Positions 16,670-25,219 of a stretch of 32,315 bases of DNA are shown here, one piece after another; positions within the stretch are counted from its first letter, which is position 1; every line of letters starts with the position of its first letter. The notes under the pieces were generated by a model. That model saw only the letters and a list, made by a program, of their open reading frames with translations. It made no database searches and had not been told where the DNA came from. The stretch comes from Acidimicrobiaceae bacterium. Its GTDB lineage: Bacteria > Actinomycetota > Acidimicrobiia > Acidimicrobiales > Ilumatobacteraceae. The translations under genes were made by a program, and so were the position numbers. Location: contig NZZV01000145.1 of assembly GCA_002698945.1 (NCBI GenBank), positions 1 to 32,315 of the forward strand. The letters are read 5' to 3'.

Positions 16670-17263
16670 TCAGCGGCTGCGATCGCGCTCGGATTGCTCG
16701 CGGCGGGCGCGAGCTTCTTCCTGCTTCTGACGCTTGAGTTCCTTGCGCTTGGCCTTGATCGCCTCGCGCTCGGCGTCGTCGACCTTCGGCTTGCGGATCA
16801 TCGGCGAGATCGGCTTGTCCTCGGCGGCCGGGAGCTTGACGAGCTCGTCGTGCTTGAGCAGATCGCGGATGATCGACGAGGCGGGAGCCTCGCCGGCGAC
16901 CGTCGAGGCCAGCATGAGCCGGGTGGTGCCGAGCCCGTGTTGCTCGACGAGTCCGGGCAGCACTTCGCGGAGCTGATCGCTCGACGGGTAGTCGGCGTGA
17001 TCGCCGAGTTGTTCGATGCAATCGGCCAGGCAGGCGTCGGTGACGACGAGTGCGATGCTCTCCATCGTCCCGTCCATGCGCCCCTGCGTGACGGCCTCGC
17101 GCACAGCTGCGGCGTCGGCCTCGCCCTTGACCAGTTCGTCGAGCGCCGAGCGGTGTTCGTCGCCGAGTGCCTCGATCGCCGCGTTCAGCTCGTCGTCGGG
17201 CGTGTTCGCGAACGCACGGTCGACGAGGCCCAGTGCTTGAAGGCGGTTCTTGACCTGATTCAC
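16670..17263 (-). CDS. conserved hypothetical protein, charged C-terminal tail
   Basis: This protein of about 197 aa was not recognised. It starts at GTG 17263 (or GTG 17269, two codons earlier). The first 140 residues look helical and globular ([43 protein letters not shown]), with two nearby Cys in [11 protein letters not shown]. The last 45 residues are strongly basic and acidic ([33 protein letters not shown] in pieces), likely a single long helix or coiled coil. A much longer open frame continues upstream, but it is antisense to the ABC ATPase gene and is rejected. The gene is divergent from that ATPase and shares a gap of about 155 bp with it. Confidence 0.7.
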   Translation of the reverse strand: MNQVKNRLQALGLVDRAFANTPDDELNAAIEALGDEHRSALDELVKGEADAAAVREAVTQGRMDGTMESIALVVTDACLADCIEQLGDHADYPSSDQLREVLPGLVEQHGLGTTRLMLASTVAGEAPASSIIRDLLKHDELVKLPAAEDKPISPMIRKPKVDDAEREAIKAKRKELKRQKQEEARARREQSERDRSR

Positions 17264-17341
17264 GGCCACGACGCTATCGGCGGCGTCCGGGACTTCGGTC
17301 CCGACCGACGGGAGGCGCTGGCACTGGTGCGGCGGTGCGGT

Positions 17342-17373
17342 TACGATCCTCGCAACACGCTTGGCAACACGCT
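17342..17373 (+). promoter_or_regulatory. -10-like box with tandem 10-bp repeats upstream of the ABC ATPase
   Basis: TACGAT (17342-17347) fits a -10. Just downstream, GCAACACGCT occurs twice (17352-17361 and 17364-17373) with a 12-bp period, overlying the expected transcription start. It could be an operator for control of the ATPase gene. No regulator gene is adjacent. Confidence 0.35.
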
Positions 17374-17419
17374 CGGAGACGGGCTCGCCGACATCACGCT
17401 TGATCCTGAGGGGAGCAAC

Positions 17420-18580
17420 ATGGCCACGGTCGTGCTGGACAACGTCAACAAGGTCTACGACAACGGCTTTCACGCCATTCACGACCTGAGCCTCGACATC
17501 CGCGACCAGGAGTTCCTGGTGTTGGTGGGTCCGTCGGGGTGTGGCAAGTCGACGGCGCTCCGAATGATCGCGGGCCTCGAGTCGATCACCGCCGGCGAGA
17601 TGATGATCGGCGAGAAGGTCGTGAACGACGTCGAACCCAAAGATCGTGACATCGCGATGGTGTTCCAGAACTATGCGCTGTACCCGCACATGTCGGTGTA
17701 CGACAACATCGGCTTCGCGCTCAAGCTGGCCAAGGTGCCGAAAGAGGAGATCGACCAGCGCGTGCGCAAGGCCGCCGAGATCCTGGAGTTGACGGCGAAC
17801 CTCGATCGCAAGCCGGGTCAGCTCTCCGGCGGTCAGCGTCAGCGGGTGGCGATGGGACGGGCGATCGTGCGTCAGCCGGCGGCGTTCCTGATGGACGAGC
17901 CGCTGTCGAACCTCGACGCGAAGTTGCGTGTGCAGATGCGTGCCGAGATCGCGTCGTTGCAGCGCGAACTGGGCGTAACGACGGTGTACGTCACCCACGA
18001 TCAGATCGAGGCGATGACGATGGGCGATCGTGTCGCGGTGCTCAAGGACGGGTACCTGCAGCAGGTCGACACCCCGCAGAATCTGTACGACCGACCGGCG
18101 AACGTGTTCGTGGCGGCGTTCATCGGTTCGCCGTCGATGAACCTGTTCGAGGCAACGGTGGCCGTCGAAGGCGACGGTGGCACGATCCGGTTGGGTTCGT
18201 TGACGCTGCCGCTCAGCCCGGTGTCGCTCGAGACGCGGCCGGCGTTGCGGAACTACGGCGGCAAGAAGGTCGTACTGGGGATCCGTCCGGAAGACTACGA
18301 AGACGCGGAGATGGACAAGGACGGGCATCCGACGATCCAGGCCAAGGTGACACTCTTGGAGGCGCTCGGTTCGGAGATCATGGTGCACTTCGAGATCGAT
18401 GCACCGAGGGTCGACTCGGGCGACCCGGATGCCGCCGACGAGGCATCGGCCGGTGCGAACGCCGTCGGTCGCTTCAACCCGCGGTCACGTGTGAAGCCCG
18501 GCGAGGCCGCGACGATCGCCGTGTCGAACGAGAATCTGCACTTCTTCGACTTCGACACCCGCGAAGCCATCTGGACCTGA
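17420..18580 (+). CDS. ABC transporter ATP-binding protein, MsiK/UgpC/MalK type
   Basis: This 386-aa ATPase powers sugar importers. The nucleotide-binding domain shows Walker [10 protein letters not shown] (about 37-45), Q-loop [11 protein letters not shown], signature LSGGQ (135-139), Walker [14 protein letters not shown] and H-loop His193 ([11 protein letters not shown]). The C-terminal 130 residues form the OB-type regulatory domain of this family ([12 protein letters not shown], then [10 protein letters not shown]), with an acidic Ala/Asp insertion near residues 330-350. ATG 17420 has GAGGGGAG upstream. In Streptomyces, MsiK is a shared ATPase for several sugar importers lacking their own. 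The importer at 7.9-11.3 kb has none, so this gene is a good candidate partner. Confidence 0.93.
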   Translation: MATVVLDNVNKVYDNGFHAIHDLSLDIRDQEFLVLVGPSGCGKSTALRMIAGLESITAGEMMIGEKVVNDVEPKDRDIAMVFQNYALYPHMSVYDNIGFALKLAKVPKEEIDQRVRKAAEILELTANLDRKPGQLSGGQRQRVAMGRAIVRQPAAFLMDEPLSNLDAKLRVQMRAEIASLQRELGVTTVYVTHDQIEAMTMGDRVAVLKDGYLQQVDTPQNLYDRPANVFVAAFIGSPSMNLFEATVAVEGDGGTIRLGSLTLPLSPVSLETRPALRNYGGKKVVLGIRPEDYEDAEMDKDGHPTIQAKVTLLEALGSEIMVHFEIDAPRVDSGDPDAADEASAGANAVGRFNPRSRVKPGEAATIAVSNENLHFFDFDTREAIWT

Positions 18581-18593
18581 GCGCCCGCCCGGG

Positions 18594-18599
18594 TAGGGT
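18594..18599 (+). promoter_or_regulatory. -10 box (TAGGGT) of the M16 protease gene, leaderless type
   Basis: TAGGGT ends 6 nt before ATG 18606, in the 25-bp gap after the ATPase gene. It fits TANNNT with the start site at the ATG, so the protease may have its own leaderless transcript in addition to readthrough. Confidence 0.45.
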
Positions 18600-18605
18600 C
18601 GCCGG

Positions 18606-21600
18606 ATGCGCCGCGCCCTGAGCGTCGCTGTCGCGGCGAGCCTGCTACTCGCGGCGTGCAGCGGCGACGACACCAGCACTCCCGACGCGAGCGCCGACGA
18701 CACCGGTACCACCACGACCAATGGCACCATCGATGACGGTGGGTCGACAGAGGTCACGCGACCGGACGACACCGACGTCGATGATCCGGAGGTCACCTCT
18801 CCGACGACCACGGACGCGGCCACCGATGCGAGCGGTGAGCACGACGACGTCGAGCTGCCCGGGCTCCTCGACGACTCCGACGCCCCGATCCCCAATGACG
18901 ACGACGTCGTCACCGGGCTGCTCGACAACGGGATCCAGTACTACATCCGCGAGAACGACAACCCTGGGGCCAAGGCCGACCTCCGACTCGTGGTGCGGGC
19001 CGGGTCCGCCGACGAACTCGGGCCGACCACCGGTGTCGCCCACTTCGCCGAACACATGTTGTTCAACGGCACCGAGCAGTTCCCCGAGAACGAACTGATC
19101 GACGTCCTCCGCAGCTTCGGTGCATCGTTCGGTCCCGATGTCAACGCGTACACCTCCTACGACGAGACCGTGTACTCGTTGGTCGTCCCGAACGACGAGC
19201 AGACCGTCGAACTCGGCCTCACCGTGCTCGACGAGTGGCTGACGGCGACGACCTTCGACCCCGATCAGGTGGTCGCCGAACGCGGTGTCGTCCTCGACGA
19301 ATGGCGGGTGCGGACCCAGACCGCGAACGGTCGGCTCTTCGAGGTCGCGGCCGAGATGTACCTCGCCGGGACGCCCTACGAGGGTCGGGCGCCGATCGGT
19401 ACCTCCGATGCGATCACCGGCATGGAGGCCGACGTGCTCGTCGAGTACTACGACACCTGGTACCGGCCCGACAACGTCGCCGTCGTCGTCGTGGGTGACA
19501 TCGACGTCGACGACATGGAAGCCGACATCGAGCGGGTCTTCGGCGACGCCGAGTCCCGGTCCGACGGGCGCCGTGAGCGGGCCGACCGCCAGTTCGACAC
19601 CTTCGACGAGGCGGCGTATCGACTCCACCTCGACCCCGATCAGCGCACCGTCGACGTCGAGGTCACGTTGCCGCTGCCGCGGTTCGAGAGCGACGGCGAA
19701 GCGTCGGTTCGGGTCGATCTCATCGACGAGATGATCTCGTCGATCCTGGTCCGGCGTCTGGAGCGTGACGTGGCCGAAGGCACCGCACCGTTCGACGACA
19801 TCGCGCCCGGCAGCAACAGCATCGTGCCGCCGCTCGACGCCCCCGCCCTGTACGCCTTCACCGACGCCGATCGAGCGGCCGCGACGCTCACGACACTGCT
19901 CGACGAGTACGAGCGGACGTCTCGGTTCGGGTTCACCGACGCCGAACTCGTCGCCGCTCGTGACGACGTCGCGGCCTTCTTCCGTACCCGCTACGAGGGA
20001 CGCGAGAGCACACAGGATCGTGTCTACGCCGACGACTACGTCGAGCACTTCCTGCGGAATGCGCCGTACCCGTCGATCGACGACGAGTTCGAGATCGTCA
20101 CCCGCCTGCTCGACGATGTCACCGTCGACGCGCTCGACGCCCGCTTCGACGCCCGCTGGGCGAACGCCGAACCGCACGTGATCATCTCCGCGCCGGAGTC
20201 GGCAGCCGACGATCTGCCCACCGACGACGAGGTGTTCGCCGCGATCGAGTCGACCGGCACCCGACCGGTCGAACCCCGTGACGATCTCCGCGAACTGCCG
20301 GACGAACCGGTCGAGCGTCCCGATCCGGTCGAGCCGCTCTCGATCCAGCCGATGACCGACGACGGGTACGCCTTCTTCGATCCGATCGAACTGGTCTACC
20401 CGAACGGGGTGCGGGTGCGTCTCAACCCGAACGACATCGTCACCGGACAGATCTACCTGCAGGCGTCCAGCCCGGGTGGTTCGTCCCTCGTCGCCGACGA
20501 CGTGGTCGACTCGCTGTACGCGGCCGACATCGTCACGACGAGTGGAGTCGCCGGCTTCAACCAGGCCGAGCTCGACCAGATCCTGAGCGGCACCGACGTC
20601 GAGGTCGGCGCGTACATCGACCCGTACACCGAGAACTTCCTCGGTTCGGTCGCGACGAGCGACACCGAGACCATGTTCCAGCTGCTGCATCTCTACATGA
20701 CCGCGCCCCGGGTCGATCAGGTCGCGATCAATCAGCTGGTCGCCGCGGAACGGCCGGTGGTCGCCGATCCGAGCATCGACCCGGCGGCCGCCGAGAACGA
20801 CGCTCTGGTCGACACCCGGTACGACGACGAACCCCGATACACGGTGCTCCCGTCGGTGGATGCGTTCGACACCCTCGATGCGGCGGGCGTCGAGCGGGTG
20901 TGGAACGAACGCTACGGCGACGCCGGCGACTGGACGTTCGTCTTCAGCGGTGACTTCGACGTCGACGAGCTGGTCGAGTTGTCGTCCAGCTACCTGGGCA
21001 GCCTCCCGGGTACGAGCACGGTCGAGCAGCCGATCGACGTGTCGCCGCCCCCACCGGCCACGATCGCCGACGCCGACGTCGTTGCGGGCACCGGCGACAC
21101 CGCTTCGGTGTCGATGTTGTTCACCAGCGACGTCGACGGACTCGGTCCGGAGCTGACCGCCCACGCCGACGTGGTGTCGTCGCTCGTCACGGCACGCCTC
21201 ACCGACGTCCTGCGCGAGGAGTTCGGCGACACGTACTCGCCGTACGCGGTCAGCTACGCCACGACCGATCCCGAACCGGTCGTCGAGACCTACGTCAACG
21301 TGAGCGGTTCCCCCGATCGCATCGGCCAGATCGCCGATCTGGTCACCGGCGAACTCGACGATCTGGCGACCACCGGTCCGAGCGAGGGTGAGTTCGCGAA
21401 CGCGTTCGCGCAGGTGGAGGAGCAGTACAACTTCGTCGACAACGGTCAGTTCCTCGACGCGTTGATCAACGACGCGCTCGACCCCGACGGACAGCCGGTC
21501 ACCGACTACCTCGCCACGTTCTTCGCGCTCGCCGACGTGACACCGTCGAGCGTCCAGGCCTACGTCGGCGAGCACATGCCGACGACGGCGTTCGTCCGGG

Positions 21601-21623
21601 TCACCGTCACCCCGCGCGCCTGA
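18606..21623 (+). CDS. M16 family zinc metalloprotease (insulinase/pitrilysin type), lipoprotein
   Basis: This is a 1005-aa secreted lipoprotein. The signal peptide ends in the lipobox LLAAC (Cys18), followed by a Thr/Asp-rich linker to about residue 95. The first peptidase half has the inverted zinc motif HFAEH (His146, Glu149, His150) and the third ligand Glu225 in AERGVVLDEW, 75 residues later as expected. Two further M16-type halves follow; the last lacks the zinc motif, as is normal for the non-catalytic partner domain. Such enzymes degrade peptides held inside a clamshell chamber. Here it would act at the outer face of the cell membrane. It starts 25 bp after the ATPase gene and ends in a stem-loop shared with the convergent PhzF gene. 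Confidence 0.94.
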   Translation: MRRALSVAVAASLLLAACSGDDTSTPDASADDTGTTTTNGTIDDGGSTEVTRPDDTDVDDPEVTSPTTTDAATDASGEHDDVELPGLLDDSDAPIPNDDDVVTGLLDNGIQYYIRENDNPGAKADLRLVVRAGSADELGPTTGVAHFAEHMLFNGTEQFPENELIDVLRSFGASFGPDVNAYTSYDETVYSLVVPNDEQTVELGLTVLDEWLTATTFDPDQVVAERGVVLDEWRVRTQTANGRLFEVAAEMYLAGTPYEGRAPIGTSDAITGMEADVLVEYYDTWYRPDNVAVVVVGDIDVDDMEADIERVFGDAESRSDGRRERADRQFDTFDEAAYRLHLDPDQRTVDVEVTLPLPRFESDGEASVRVDLIDEMISSILVRRLERDVAEGTAPFDDIAPGSNSIVPPLDAPALYAFTDADRAAATLTTLLDEYERTSRFGFTDAELVAARDDVAAFFRTRYEGRESTQDRVYADDYVEHFLRNAPYPSIDDEFEIVTRLLDDVTVDALDARFDARWANAEPHVIISAPESAADDLPTDDEVFAAIESTGTRPVEPRDDLRELPDEPVERPDPVEPLSIQPMTDDGYAFFDPIELVYPNGVRVRLNPNDIVTGQIYLQASSPGGSSLVADDVVDSLYAADIVTTSGVAGFNQAELDQILSGTDVEVGAYIDPYTENFLGSVATSDTETMFQLLHLYMTAPRVDQVAINQLVAAERPVVADPSIDPAAAENDALVDTRYDDEPRYTVLPSVDAFDTLDAAGVERVWNERYGDAGDWTFVFSGDFDVDELVELSSSYLGSLPGTSTVEQPIDVSPPPPATIADADVVAGTGDTASVSMLFTSDVDGLGPELTAHADVVSSLVTARLTDVLREEFGDTYSPYAVSYATTDPEPVVETYVNVSGSPDRIGQIADLVTGELDDLATTGPSEGEFANAFAQVEEQYNFVDNGQFLDALINDALDPDGQPVTDYLATFFALADVTPSSVQAYVGEHMPTTAFVRVTVTPRA

Positions 21624-21644
21624 CCCGGGCCGGCTTCGGGTCAG
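21620..21644. terminator. bidirectional stem-loop between convergent genes
   Basis: CTGACCCG (21620-21627) pairs with CGGGTCAG (21637-21644) around a 9-nt loop. The left arm contains the stop codon of the M16 gene. There is no T-tract. Its place between convergent genes suggests a terminator for both. Confidence 0.5.
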
Positions 21645-21647
21645 GCG

Positions 21648-22475
21648 TCAGAGGGTCAGGGTGCCGGTGACGAGGCCGACGGTGTCGCCACCGACCCAGA
21701 TGTCGCCGGCGTCGTCACGTTCGAGATGGACGCGCCCGTCCCGACCGAGTGCGGTCCCCTGACGGGCCACGTACGAGCGCAATGACGGGTGGCGACCCAT
21801 GAGCCACATCGCGATCGCGGCGTTCAAACTGCCGGTGACCGGGTCCTCGAAGTGACTCCCTGATCCGGGGAAGAAGGCCCGCACCTCGACGTCATGATCG
21901 TCCGCGTCGGCTCGCCCGACGATGCCCAGCTTGACGTCGGGAAGCGCGCGGAAGTCGGGAACGATCGACCGGACGGTCGCCGCGTCGGCGACCTCGACCG
22001 CGATCCATCCCGGTCCGTTGTCCGCCCACGCCGCATCGATCACGTCGACGCCGATCGCCGCCTCGATCTCGGCGATCGCCGTCGCCTCCACCGTGCCCGA
22101 CCGCATCAGCGGTGGCGCCGCGAAGGCGAGACGGCTGCCGACCGAGCGGATCGCCACGAGGCCGACACCGCACTCCTGCACGACGGTTCCGGACGTTGCA
22201 GGGACTCCACCGTGATCGAGCCACGCCCGACACGAACCGATCGTCGGATGACCGGCGAACGGCAACTCGCCCGTCGTCGTGAAGATACGAACCCGGTAGT
22301 CGGCCGACGGGTCGGTCGGCGGCAGCAGGAACGTCGTCTCCGACAGATTCGTCCAGTTGGCGAACCGAGCCATGTCATCGTCGGTCAGACCGTCACCGTC
22401 GACGACGACGGCCAGCGGATTCCCGCGCATCGGCTCCGACGCGAACACGTCCAGTTGGGCAAAGCGTCGCTGCAT
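21648..22475 (-). CDS. PhzF-family isomerase/epimerase-like protein
   Basis: This 275-aa protein has the diaminopimelate-epimerase-like double hot-dog fold. The family opening is clear (FAQLDVFASEPMRGNPLAVVVD), and the catalytic Glu is Glu46 in WTNLSETTFLL, one residue from the number in PhzF itself. RIFTTTGELPFAGHPTIGS and FEDPVTGSLNAAIAMWL are the other conserved blocks. PhzF isomerises a phenazine precursor, but most family members have unknown substrates and no phenazine genes are nearby. ATG 22475 is preferred because GAGGA lies about 8 nt upstream; ATG 22484 would add three residues. A hypothetical gene on the same strand lies 50 bp upstream. Confidence 0.92.
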   Translation of the reverse strand: MQRRFAQLDVFASEPMRGNPLAVVVDGDGLTDDDMARFANWTNLSETTFLLPPTDPSADYRVRIFTTTGELPFAGHPTIGSCRAWLDHGGVPATSGTVVQECGVGLVAIRSVGSRLAFAAPPLMRSGTVEATAIAEIEAAIGVDVIDAAWADNGPGWIAVEVADAATVRSIVPDFRALPDVKLGIVGRADADDHDVEVRAFFPGSGSHFEDPVTGSLNAAIAMWLMGRHPSLRSYVARQGTALGRDGRVHLERDDAGDIWVGGDTVGLVTGTLTL

Positions 22476-22525
22476 GCTCCCCATCCTCGCGTCCCGGAGC
22501 GCCGGCGGCGGTCCCGCACATCTCG

Positions 22526-23038
22526 TCAGCGCATGTTCCGACTCGACACGTCGCGCTGGCTCACCTCGACCAGATCGCCGCCTCGCACCTCGTACGACAC
22601 GACGTGTTCGACGGAGTGGCCGCCGCTGCGCGCCCGTCCGGACACGACGTCGATCTCGGTCCCGTCGACGACGGGCACGAGCGCGACGGCCCTGAACCCG
22701 TCGTGCGTACCGGGCGACGACCGCTTGTCCTCACGCAGCAGCAGCCCCGAATCCCACACCCAGACGTCGTCCACGCTGATGAACCGGCACCGGTGACTGG
22801 TGCGCGACTTCGTGATGATGGCACCGGGGCAGACGATCACCTCGCCCTCGAGCCACGGCAGCACACCCAGCCCGTCGCGTCCGAAACCGATTTCGAACGC
22901 TCGGGCGATGATCGCCTCGTGATCGCCGCTCGTGATCGCCCGTTCGATCTGCACCTGGCGGACCGCTTCGGCCAGGTCGTGCAACTCCTGGCTCTCCATC
23001 GCACGGAGGCGTTCGATGATCTCGTCCGGGTTGTCCAC
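22526..23038 (-). CDS. hypothetical protein
   Basis: This protein of about 170 aa is not recognised. It starts at GTG 23038. The N-terminal third is helical and charged (NPDEIIERLRAMESQELHDLAEAVRQVQIERAI). The rest looks like a beta-rich domain (LPWLEGEVIVCPGAIITKSRTSHRCRF, then VWVWDSGLLLRED, then GFRAVALVPVVDG). Two Cys are present, and there is no signal peptide or membrane segment. It is divergent from the alcohol dehydrogenase gene. Codon use matches its neighbours, so a real gene is likely. Confidence 0.7.
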   Translation of the reverse strand: MDNPDEIIERLRAMESQELHDLAEAVRQVQIERAITSGDHEAIIARAFEIGFGRDGLGVLPWLEGEVIVCPGAIITKSRTSHRCRFISVDDVWVWDSGLLLREDKRSSPGTHDGFRAVALVPVVDGTEIDVVSGRARSGGHSVEHVVSYEVRGGDLVEVSQRDVSSRNMR

Positions 23039-23154
23039 GCCACCAGGATGGCGGCTAACGTCCGCCTCGCGGCGCTCGCGGCACGTTCTCGTACGACGCC
23101 GTTGCCGAACGCACATCCGAACCGATCAAACGAACCGATCATGGGGGTCCGAAG

Positions 23155-24279
23155 ATGAAGACACGCGCTGCCATCCTGCGTGAGCTGAACACACCGTGGA
23201 GCGTGGAGGAGATCGAACTCGATCCTCCCAAAGCCGGCGAAGTGCTGGTCAAGCTCGTCGCCTCGGGCATGTGCCATTCGGACGAGCACATCGTCACCGG
23301 TGACCTCGCCGGTGCCGCACCCGGCCCGCCCATGGTGGGCGGTCACGAGGGCGCTGGCATCGTGCAAGAGGTCGGCCCGGGCGTCGACTGGCTCGAGCCC
23401 GGCGATCACGTCGTGTTCGGGTTCGTGCCCGCCTGCGGGCGCTGCATCTCGTGCGTCGAAGGACACTCGAACATGTGCGACAACTCCGCCGCGTTCCCGA
23501 CCGGGATGCAGATCGGCGACGGCACGTCACGTCACCACACCGAAGACGGGCTCGATCTCGGCCTGATGTGTCTGCTCGGCACCTTCGCCGAGCACACGGT
23601 CGTACACGAGTCGAGCTGCGTCAAGATCGAGAAGGACTGGCCACTCGACAAGGCGTGCCTGCTCGGGTGCGGCGTCGTCACAGGATGGGGCTCGGCGGTG
23701 TACGCGGCCGACGTCCAGCCCGGCGACTATGTCGCCGTCGTCGGTGTCGGTGGCATCGGCGCCAACGCAGTCCAGGGCGCCAAGATGGCGGGAGCACGAG
23801 CGATCGCGGCGATCGATCCGGTCGAGTTCAAGCGCGAGAAGGCGCTCGAGTTCGGCGCGACCCACACCTACAGCTCGATCGAAGAAGCGATGGGCAAGCT
23901 CGACGAGTCGACCTGGGGCCGCGGCTTCGACAAGGTCATCATGACGATGGGCGTCGGCGACGGCGAGGCGCTCGGCCAGGCGTTCCACCTGGGCGGCAAG
24001 CGCGCGAAGATCGTCGTGACCAACATCCACCCGACCAGCGAGCAGTCGATCTCCGTCCCGGGGTCGTTCCTCACCCTGTTCGAGAAGCAGCTCATCGGTT
24101 CGCTGTTCGGTTCGGGCAACATCCGCAAGGACATCCCGCGGCTCATGGAGTTGTACACCCAGGGCCAGCTCAATCTCGACGACCTGGTCACGCGCACGTA
24201 CACCCTCGACGAGATCAACGACGGCTACGAGGCGATGCGCAACGGTGAGAACATCCGCGGCGTCATCGTCTTCGACTGA
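23155..24279 (+). CDS. NDMA-dependent (mycofactocin-linked) zinc alcohol dehydrogenase
   Basis: This 374-aa medium-chain dehydrogenase oxidises alcohols and probably holds NAD(H) tightly. Catalytic zinc ligands are Cys40 (GMCHSDEH), His64/Glu65 (GGHEGAG) and Cys172 (LLGCGVVTGWG). The structural zinc site is Cys94, Cys97, Cys100 and Cys108. The Rossmann motif is GVGGIG near 197-202. The RHHTEDGLDLGLMCLLGTFAEHTVV segment and overall pattern match the NDMA-dependent group. Members of that group cannot exchange NAD freely and use an artificial acceptor in vitro, with mycofactocin as the likely natural partner. ATG 23155 follows a GGGGGT-like ribosome site. A MoxR-type ATPase gene begins 22 bp downstream, probably in the same transcript. 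Confidence 0.93.
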   Translation: MKTRAAILRELNTPWSVEEIELDPPKAGEVLVKLVASGMCHSDEHIVTGDLAGAAPGPPMVGGHEGAGIVQEVGPGVDWLEPGDHVVFGFVPACGRCISCVEGHSNMCDNSAAFPTGMQIGDGTSRHHTEDGLDLGLMCLLGTFAEHTVVHESSCVKIEKDWPLDKACLLGCGVVTGWGSAVYAADVQPGDYVAVVGVGGIGANAVQGAKMAGARAIAAIDPVEFKREKALEFGATHTYSSIEEAMGKLDESTWGRGFDKVIMTMGVGDGEALGQAFHLGGKRAKIVVTNIHPTSEQSISVPGSFLTLFEKQLIGSLFGSGNIRKDIPRLMELYTQGQLNLDDLVTRTYTLDEINDGYEAMRNGENIRGVIVFD

Positions 24280-24301
24280 CGAGTCGCCCGGTCATCACGA
24301 C

Positions 24302-25219
24302 GTGCCGTCACATGAACTGATCGAGCACCTGGGTGCGTCGGTCGTCGGCCGGCGACGCGAGATCGAACTCGTCGTCGCCGCACTCGCCGCCGACCGGCAC
24401 ATCCTGCTCGAAGGTCCGCCCGGAACCGGGAAGTCGACGTTGCTGCGCGAGGTCGCTCGGGAGCTGGGCGTCGGCTTCGAGTTCGTCGAGGGCAACGCCG
24501 AACTCACCCCGGCCCGTCTGATCGGACACTTCGATCCGGCGCGTGTGCTCGCCGACGGTTACGACGCGGACGTCTTCGTCGACGGTCCACTGGCCCGGGC
24601 GCTGCGCGCCGGCTCGTTGCTGTACATCGAGGAACTCAATCGGGTGCCCGAGGAGACGCTGAACGTGCTCGTCACCGTGATGAGCGAGCGGGAGACCCAC
24701 GTGCCGCGGCTCGGTCGGGTCGCGGCAGCGGACGGCTTCCGCCTCGTCGCAGCCATGAACCCGTTCGACGCCGTCGGAACGGCACGCATCTCGTCCGCGA
24801 TCTATGACCGGATGTGTCGACTCGCCGTCGACTACCAGACCGCCGACGAGGAACGTTCGATCACGGCCCGCCGATCCGGCGACTCGACGATCGGCGATCG
24901 CGCCGTCGATCTCACGCGCCGCACCCGCGACCACGCTGACCTGCGCATGGGCTCGTCCGTGCGCGGAGCGATCGACCTGGTCGCGATGGCGACCACGCTG
25001 GCGGACGTCCGGGGTGTGGCGATCGACGATCCGACGGTGACGCTCGACGCCGCGCTCGTGGCGCTGTCGGGCCGGGTTCGGGTGCGTGAAGGTTCGGCTC
25101 GCACCGCCGAGGACATCGTGACCGAACTCTGGCGGGCCGTGTTCCAACCCCAGCCCGAACGGGCCCAGGGTGACGACGACGCGGGAAAAGCAACCGCCCC
25201 GACGGGGGCCCCGATCTAA
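24302..25219 (+). CDS. MoxR-family AAA+ ATPase
   Basis: This 305-aa AAA+ ATPase is of the MoxR/CbbQ type; such proteins act as chaperones that insert metals or activate partner enzymes together with a VWA protein. Walker A is EGPPGTGKST (about 37-46), Walker B is LLYIEELNRVPEETLN (about 107-121), sensor 1 is LVAAMNPFDAVGT, and the SSAIYDRM arginine-finger region follows. The C-terminal lid runs from DHADLRMGSSVRGAIDLV. GTG 24302 is chosen because the homology begins right after it; an upstream ATG at 24245 would overlap the dehydrogenase gene. It is followed by a VWA-domain gene, the usual partner. The cofactor or client is unknown, and the upstream zinc dehydrogenase is one possibility. Confidence 0.9.
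   Translation: MPSHELIEHLGASVVGRRREIELVVAALAADRHILLEGPPGTGKSTLLREVARELGVGFEFVEGNAELTPARLIGHFDPARVLADGYDADVFVDGPLARALRAGSLLYIEELNRVPEETLNVLVTVMSERETHVPRLGRVAAADGFRLVAAMNPFDAVGTARISSAIYDRMCRLAVDYQTADEERSITARRSGDSTIGDRAVDLTRRTRDHADLRMGSSVRGAIDLVAMATTLADVRGVAIDDPTVTLDAALVALSGRVRVREGSARTAEDIVTELWRAVFQPQPERAQGDDDAGKATAPTGAPI

Noticed and set aside
17264-18388. Long N-terminal extension of the unknown minus-strand protein
   Set aside because: It would be antisense to the ABC ATPase. Composition changes at about 17269, where a GTG start is available.
18645-21575. Open frame of 976 codons on the minus strand
   Set aside because: It is antisense to the M16 protease, whose zinc motif and signal peptide are clear. 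The antisense translation is Arg/Val/Gly-rich with no domain.
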